DNA of 26,934 bases, taken from CAYMLL01 sp964390645 (GTDB lineage: Bacteria > Planctomycetota > UBA8108). Position 1 is the stretch's first letter, and each line of letters opens with the position of its first letter. The notes beneath the pieces are model-generated. The model saw nothing but the letters and a program-made list of their open reading frames with translations, was not told the origin of the DNA and did no database searches. Both the position numbers and the translations under genes were made by a program. The DNA lies in the NCBI GenBank assembly GCA_964390645.1, contig CAYMLL010000074.1:1-26934 (forward strand), given 5' to 3'. Positions 24,127-26,934 of this stretch are shown one piece after another.

Positions 24127-24897
24127 GTGGTTCACACGGCGTTTGACTTGAGCGGCAAGGTAGCTCTGGTGACCGGGGGGAACTCGGGCATCGGACTGGG
24201 AATGGCGGAGTCGCTGGCAGAGGCGGGCGCCGACGTGTGCATCTGGGGCACCAGGGACGAGAAGAACCGGGCGGCGCAGTCGCAACTCGAGTCGCACGGA
24301 GGCAAGGTGCAGGCCATGCGGTGCGACGTCGGCGATCAGCAGCAGGTCAACGACAGCTTTGCACGCGTGGTGGACGATTTCGGGCATGTGGACGCCTGCT
24401 TTGCCAACGCGGGGGTCGGCTCTCGCGGCATGTCCTTTCTCGAGATGACCGCGGAGGAATGGCACCGCGTGTTTCGGGTCAACATGGACGGCGTCTTTCA
24501 CACCTATCAGGTGGCCGCACAGCACATGATCGACCGTGGCCGAGGCGGGTCACTGGTCGTGACGAGCAGCGGGTCGGCGATCTTCGGTGCGCCACGCGCG
24601 GCGCACTACGCCGCAACAAAGGCGGGGGTTCTGGCGCTCACACGAGCGCTTGCCGTGGACTTCGCCCGACACGGGATCCGGGCCAACGCGATCGTTCCCG
24701 GCTGGATCGACACCCCGATGACCGAGAACACGATCCACACCCAACGCTTCGAGGAGAAGGTCCTCAAGCGTGTCCCCTTGCGGCGGTGGGGAACGGGCTC
24801 CGACTTCGGGGGAGCAGCGGTCTACCTCGCCAGCGACGCCAGCACCTACCACACCGGTGACGTGCTGATGATCGACGGCGGTTATGCGGCGTTTTGA
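24127..24897 (+). CDS. Short-chain dehydrogenase/reductase (SDR), classical
   Basis: A 256-residue cytoplasmic NAD(P)-dependent oxidoreductase of the classical SDR family. It has the Rossmann motif TGGNSGIG, NAG near residue 97 and the catalytic segment SSSGSAIFG followed by YAATK. The adenosine-binding Asp in RCDVGD and the C-terminal GDVLMIDGGYAAF are also present. The start is GTG at 24127, supported by AGGAG (24115-24119) 7 bases upstream; no ATG is suitably placed. The stop is 2 bases before the next ATG, so it is co-translated with the acyl-CoA ligase. It may be a 3-hydroxyacyl-CoA or alcohol dehydrogenase in the same catabolic route, but the SDR fold does not reveal the substrate. Confidence 0.93.
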   Translation: MVHTAFDLSGKVALVTGGNSGIGLGMAESLAEAGADVCIWGTRDEKNRAAQSQLESHGGKVQAMRCDVGDQQQVNDSFARVVDDFGHVDACFANAGVGSRGMSFLEMTAEEWHRVFRVNMDGVFHTYQVAAQHMIDRGRGGSLVVTSSGSAIFGAPRAAHYAATKAGVLALTRALAVDFARHGIRANAIVPGWIDTPMTENTIHTQRFEEKVLKRVPLRRWGTGSDFGGAAVYLASDASTYHTGDVLMIDGGYAAF

Positions 24898-24899
24898 GA

Positions 24900-26591
24900 A
24901 TGGCCACAAGATCTGACGCGATTGCACAGCTGACGGCGCCCGGAGAGCCGTACGAGCTCGAATTGAAGGAGCTCTACGGTCGGGAGTGCCGCACGTTCAA
25001 GAACGCACCGCCGACGCTCCACGAGCTGTTCGAGCAGAATCGCAGCGACGAGACCTTCCTCGTCTACGAGAACGAGCGCTACAGCTTCGACGAGGCGTAT
25101 CAGCTCGCTTGCAGGATCGGCGGCTTGCTGATCGACGAGTACGGAGTCGCCAAGGGCGACCGGGTCGCCATCTCGATGCGCAACTTCCCGGAATGGATGA
25201 CCGCCTTCATGGCCGTCACCTCCATCGGTGGTATCGCGGTGGCGATGAACGCGCTGTGGCAGTCCGACGAGATGGAATACGGCCTGACCGACAGCGGCGC
25301 GAAGGTGCTCTTCGCGGATCAGGAGCGACTGGACCGTCTCGAGGCGTGCTCCGACACACTATCGGTGAAGGTGATTGCCGTACGCCCGACGCAAGCGCTA
25401 CCGCCAGGCGTTTCGGAGCTCAGCACGCTACTGGAAAGTCGCCAGCCTCAGCCGATGCCCTCCGTCCGGATGGACCCGACGGACGACACGCTGATCCTCT
25501 ACACATCCGGCTCGACCGGTCACCCGAAGGGTGCCGTCAGCTGCCACCGCAACCTGGTCACCGCGCTGCTGTCCTGGCAACTGGACATGGAGGCCGGTCT
25601 CCTCGAACGGGGTGAATCCGCGCCGGAGCTCGAGCACCAGCCGGCATCGTTGCTCGCCGTTCCGCTGTTTCACGCAACCGGATCGCACGCGGTTTTCCTC
25701 AACTCCTTCCGCTTGCAGCGCAAGATCGTCTGCATGTACAAGTGGGACCCCGCGCGCGGCGCCGAGATCATCCAGCTAGAGAATATTTCCTCGTTCATCG
25801 CACCTGCCGCGATGACCGGCGATCTGGTCCGGACCGCGAAGGTCACAAGACACGACCTGAGCTCGCTTCTGAGCGTCGGTGGAGGTGGAGCCGCGCGCGC
25901 GCCGGAGCAAGTCCTGAGAATCGAAGAGTCATTCACGAATGCCATGCCCGGTACGGGTTGGGGAATGACGGAGACCAACGCCATCGGCACGGGCATCGGC
26001 GGCGATGACTATCTCGGCCGGCCGGCCAGCTCCGGACGCTGTTCTGCCGTTCTGGATATACGCGTCGTCGATGAGGATGGCACAGAGCTTCCAGCAGGCG
26101 AGCGCGGGGAACTGCAAGTGCGCGGGACCTCGATCTTCCGCGGCTACTGGAACCGTCCGGACGCCAACGCGGAGACCTTCGCGGATGAGCACTGGCTGCG
26201 CACGGGAGACGTGGCCTACCTCGACGACGAGGGCTTTCTGTTCATCGTCGACCGCAGCAAGGACCTGGTGATTCGAGGTGGAGAGAACATCGGCTGTGGA
26301 CAGGTCGAAGCGGCGTTGCTCGAGTACCCGGACGTGCTGGAAGCCGCCGTCTACGCGGTGCCCGACGATCGAATGGGTGAAGAGGTCGGCGCGACCGTGT
26401 ATTGCAGCACGGTCGTCGACGAGGACGAGCTCCGCGACTTCCTGACCAGCCGCCTGGCACGGTTCGAGATCCCCCGCTACCTCAGCCGGACATCCGAGCC
26501 CCTGCCACGCGTCGCTTCGGGCAAGATCTTCAAGCGCGGACTGCGGGAAAAAGCCGTGGCGAAGCTGCGCTCCGGTGAATCCGGCGGTTGA
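24900..26591 (+). CDS. Acyl-CoA synthetase / AMP-dependent ligase, second copy
   Basis: A 563-residue ANL-superfamily ligase forming an acyl-CoA through an acyl-adenylate. Core motifs are LILYTSGSTGHPKGAVSCHR (A3), GWGMTETNAIGTG (A5), LRTGDVAYLDDEGFLFIVDR (A7), SKDLVIRGGENIGCGQVE (A8) and ASGKIFKRGLRE with the catalytic Lys (A10). The ATG at 24900 is preferred over an in-frame TTG at 24894 that overlaps the SDR stop. It differs clearly from the ligase at 6764-8308: it is longer at the N-terminus and has Cys-Gly in place of the usual YPAE after GGEN (GGENIGCGQVEAAL). The two are distinct paralogues and not a recent duplication. It is followed directly by a hairpin that probably ends the operon. 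Confidence 0.92.
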   Translation: MATRSDAIAQLTAPGEPYELELKELYGRECRTFKNAPPTLHELFEQNRSDETFLVYENERYSFDEAYQLACRIGGLLIDEYGVAKGDRVAISMRNFPEWMTAFMAVTSIGGIAVAMNALWQSDEMEYGLTDSGAKVLFADQERLDRLEACSDTLSVKVIAVRPTQALPPGVSELSTLLESRQPQPMPSVRMDPTDDTLILYTSGSTGHPKGAVSCHRNLVTALLSWQLDMEAGLLERGESAPELEHQPASLLAVPLFHATGSHAVFLNSFRLQRKIVCMYKWDPARGAEIIQLENISSFIAPAAMTGDLVRTAKVTRHDLSSLLSVGGGGAARAPEQVLRIEESFTNAMPGTGWGMTETNAIGTGIGGDDYLGRPASSGRCSAVLDIRVVDEDGTELPAGERGELQVRGTSIFRGYWNRPDANAETFADEHWLRTGDVAYLDDEGFLFIVDRSKDLVIRGGENIGCGQVEAALLEYPDVLEAAVYAVPDDRMGEEVGATVYCSTVVDEDELRDFLTSRLARFEIPRYLSRTSEPLPRVASGKIFKRGLREKAVAKLRSGESGG

Positions 26592-26913
26592 CAGACCGAA
26601 GGGCCTCCCGGAGCCTCTCGGTCGTTTGCTGCCTGTGCGGCACGGTGATGATCCGCTCGGCATGGTGACCTGACCGGGACTCCCGCCGCGAAGAGCAGCA
26701 TCCGAGGCGCGAGACCGGAAGCCCCGCCGCAGCCTTGTCCGGCCTCGACCCCCTGCGCTTCGGGAGCCCCTCGCAGGACCACCAGTACACGAAAAACGGG
26801 ATTGCACGGCACCTTTCGCCCCGTCGTCTACTGGGTCATCGGCAACCTCGAACATGCCGCTTGTGGGTGCGCTTCGTTCGTACTGTGGACTGGGCTCAAC
26901 GGAGGATACGGAG
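26592..26913. other. Intergenic region at the end of the heme-protein operon
   Basis: These 322 bases hold a candidate terminator immediately after the ligase stop codon. The rest contains no convincing coding frame. A ribosome-binding site for a gene entering from the right edge lies at its end (GGAGG, 26901-26905). A promoter for that gene is expected here, but I see no clear -35/-10 pair. Confidence 0.6.
26594..26623 (+). terminator. Candidate intrinsic terminator after the second acyl-CoA ligase
   Basis: Two bases after the TGA, GACCGA (26594-26599) pairs with TCGGTC (26618-26623). After one mismatch, GGGC (26601-26604) pairs with GCCT (26613-26616; three Watson-Crick pairs and one G-T wobble), leaving an 8-base loop. 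A short GTTTG follows instead of a long T-run, so termination may be partial. Confidence 0.5.
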
Positions 26914-26934
26914 ATGATCAGAACGGCATGCGTT
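26914..26934 (+). CDS. Probable start of a new gene cut by the right edge
   Basis: ATG at 26914 is preceded by GGAGG (26901-26905) at 8 bases, a near-ideal ribosome site, and reads MIRTACV before the window ends. No function can be given. Confidence 0.4.

Noticed and set aside
6764..26591. The two acyl-CoA ligase genes as a duplicated segment
   Set aside because: The proteins differ in length, N-terminus and most residues outside the shared adenylation motifs, and no flanking repeats are seen. They are distant paralogues.
1..26934. CRISPR arrays, tRNA or rRNA genes, insertion sequences, integrases or attachment sites
   Set aside because: No spaced direct-repeat array, no tRNA-like cloverleaf, no transposase or integrase motif and no terminal inverted repeats were seen on either strand.

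Overview
This is a GC-rich bacterial chromosomal window with densely packed genes. It carries a PQQ (pyrroloquinoline quinone) biosynthesis cluster, an acyclic-isoprenoid or branched acyl-CoA carboxylase block, and a block of secreted heme proteins of the DUF1587/1592/1588/1585 plus DUF1552 type. That last pairing was first noted in Planctomycetes but is also common in Acidobacteriota, Myxococcota, Verrucomicrobia and marine Gammaproteobacteria. No ribosomal marker is present, so I would only say an uncultured Gram-negative aerobic heterotroph and would not fix the phylum.

Layout. (1) 1-6724, plus strand: the 3' part of a nitronate monooxygenase-type flavoprotein, an AtuA-like DUF1446 protein, and the beta and biotin-carrying alpha subunits of a methylcrotonyl/geranyl-CoA-type carboxylase. 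(2) 6764-14221, minus strand: reading from the right, a MATE transporter, then pqqA-pqqB-pqqC-pqqD-pqqE, an acyl-CoA dehydrogenase and an acyl-CoA ligase. All share one strand and are tightly spaced or overlapping, so they may form one transcript. pqqA (45 codons, 12647-12784) was found by reading the minus strand directly. (3) 14585-14955: divergent control region with no recognisable gene. (4) 14956-26591, plus strand: a diheme DUF1592-family protein, a Tat-exported DUF1552 protein, a secreted PQQ beta-propeller dehydrogenase, a secreted protein with five c-type heme motifs plus two N-terminal Cys clusters and a PA14-like domain, an SDR oxidoreductase and a second acyl-CoA ligase. A hairpin follows. 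A new gene probably starts at the right edge.

How the parts may fit together (inference). The window supplies the PQQ cofactor, a periplasmic PQQ dehydrogenase that needs it, and a multiheme cytochrome that could take its electrons. It also supplies two CoA ligases, an acyl-CoA dehydrogenase, an SDR and a biotin-dependent carboxylase with an AtuA partner. This reads as a pathway that oxidises an alcohol or sugar-like substrate outside the cytoplasm, activates the acid to a CoA ester and degrades it, plausibly through beta-carboxylation of a methyl-branched (isoprenoid-like) enoyl-CoA. The substrate is not visible in the sequence. The roles of the DUF1592 and DUF1552 proteins are unknown.
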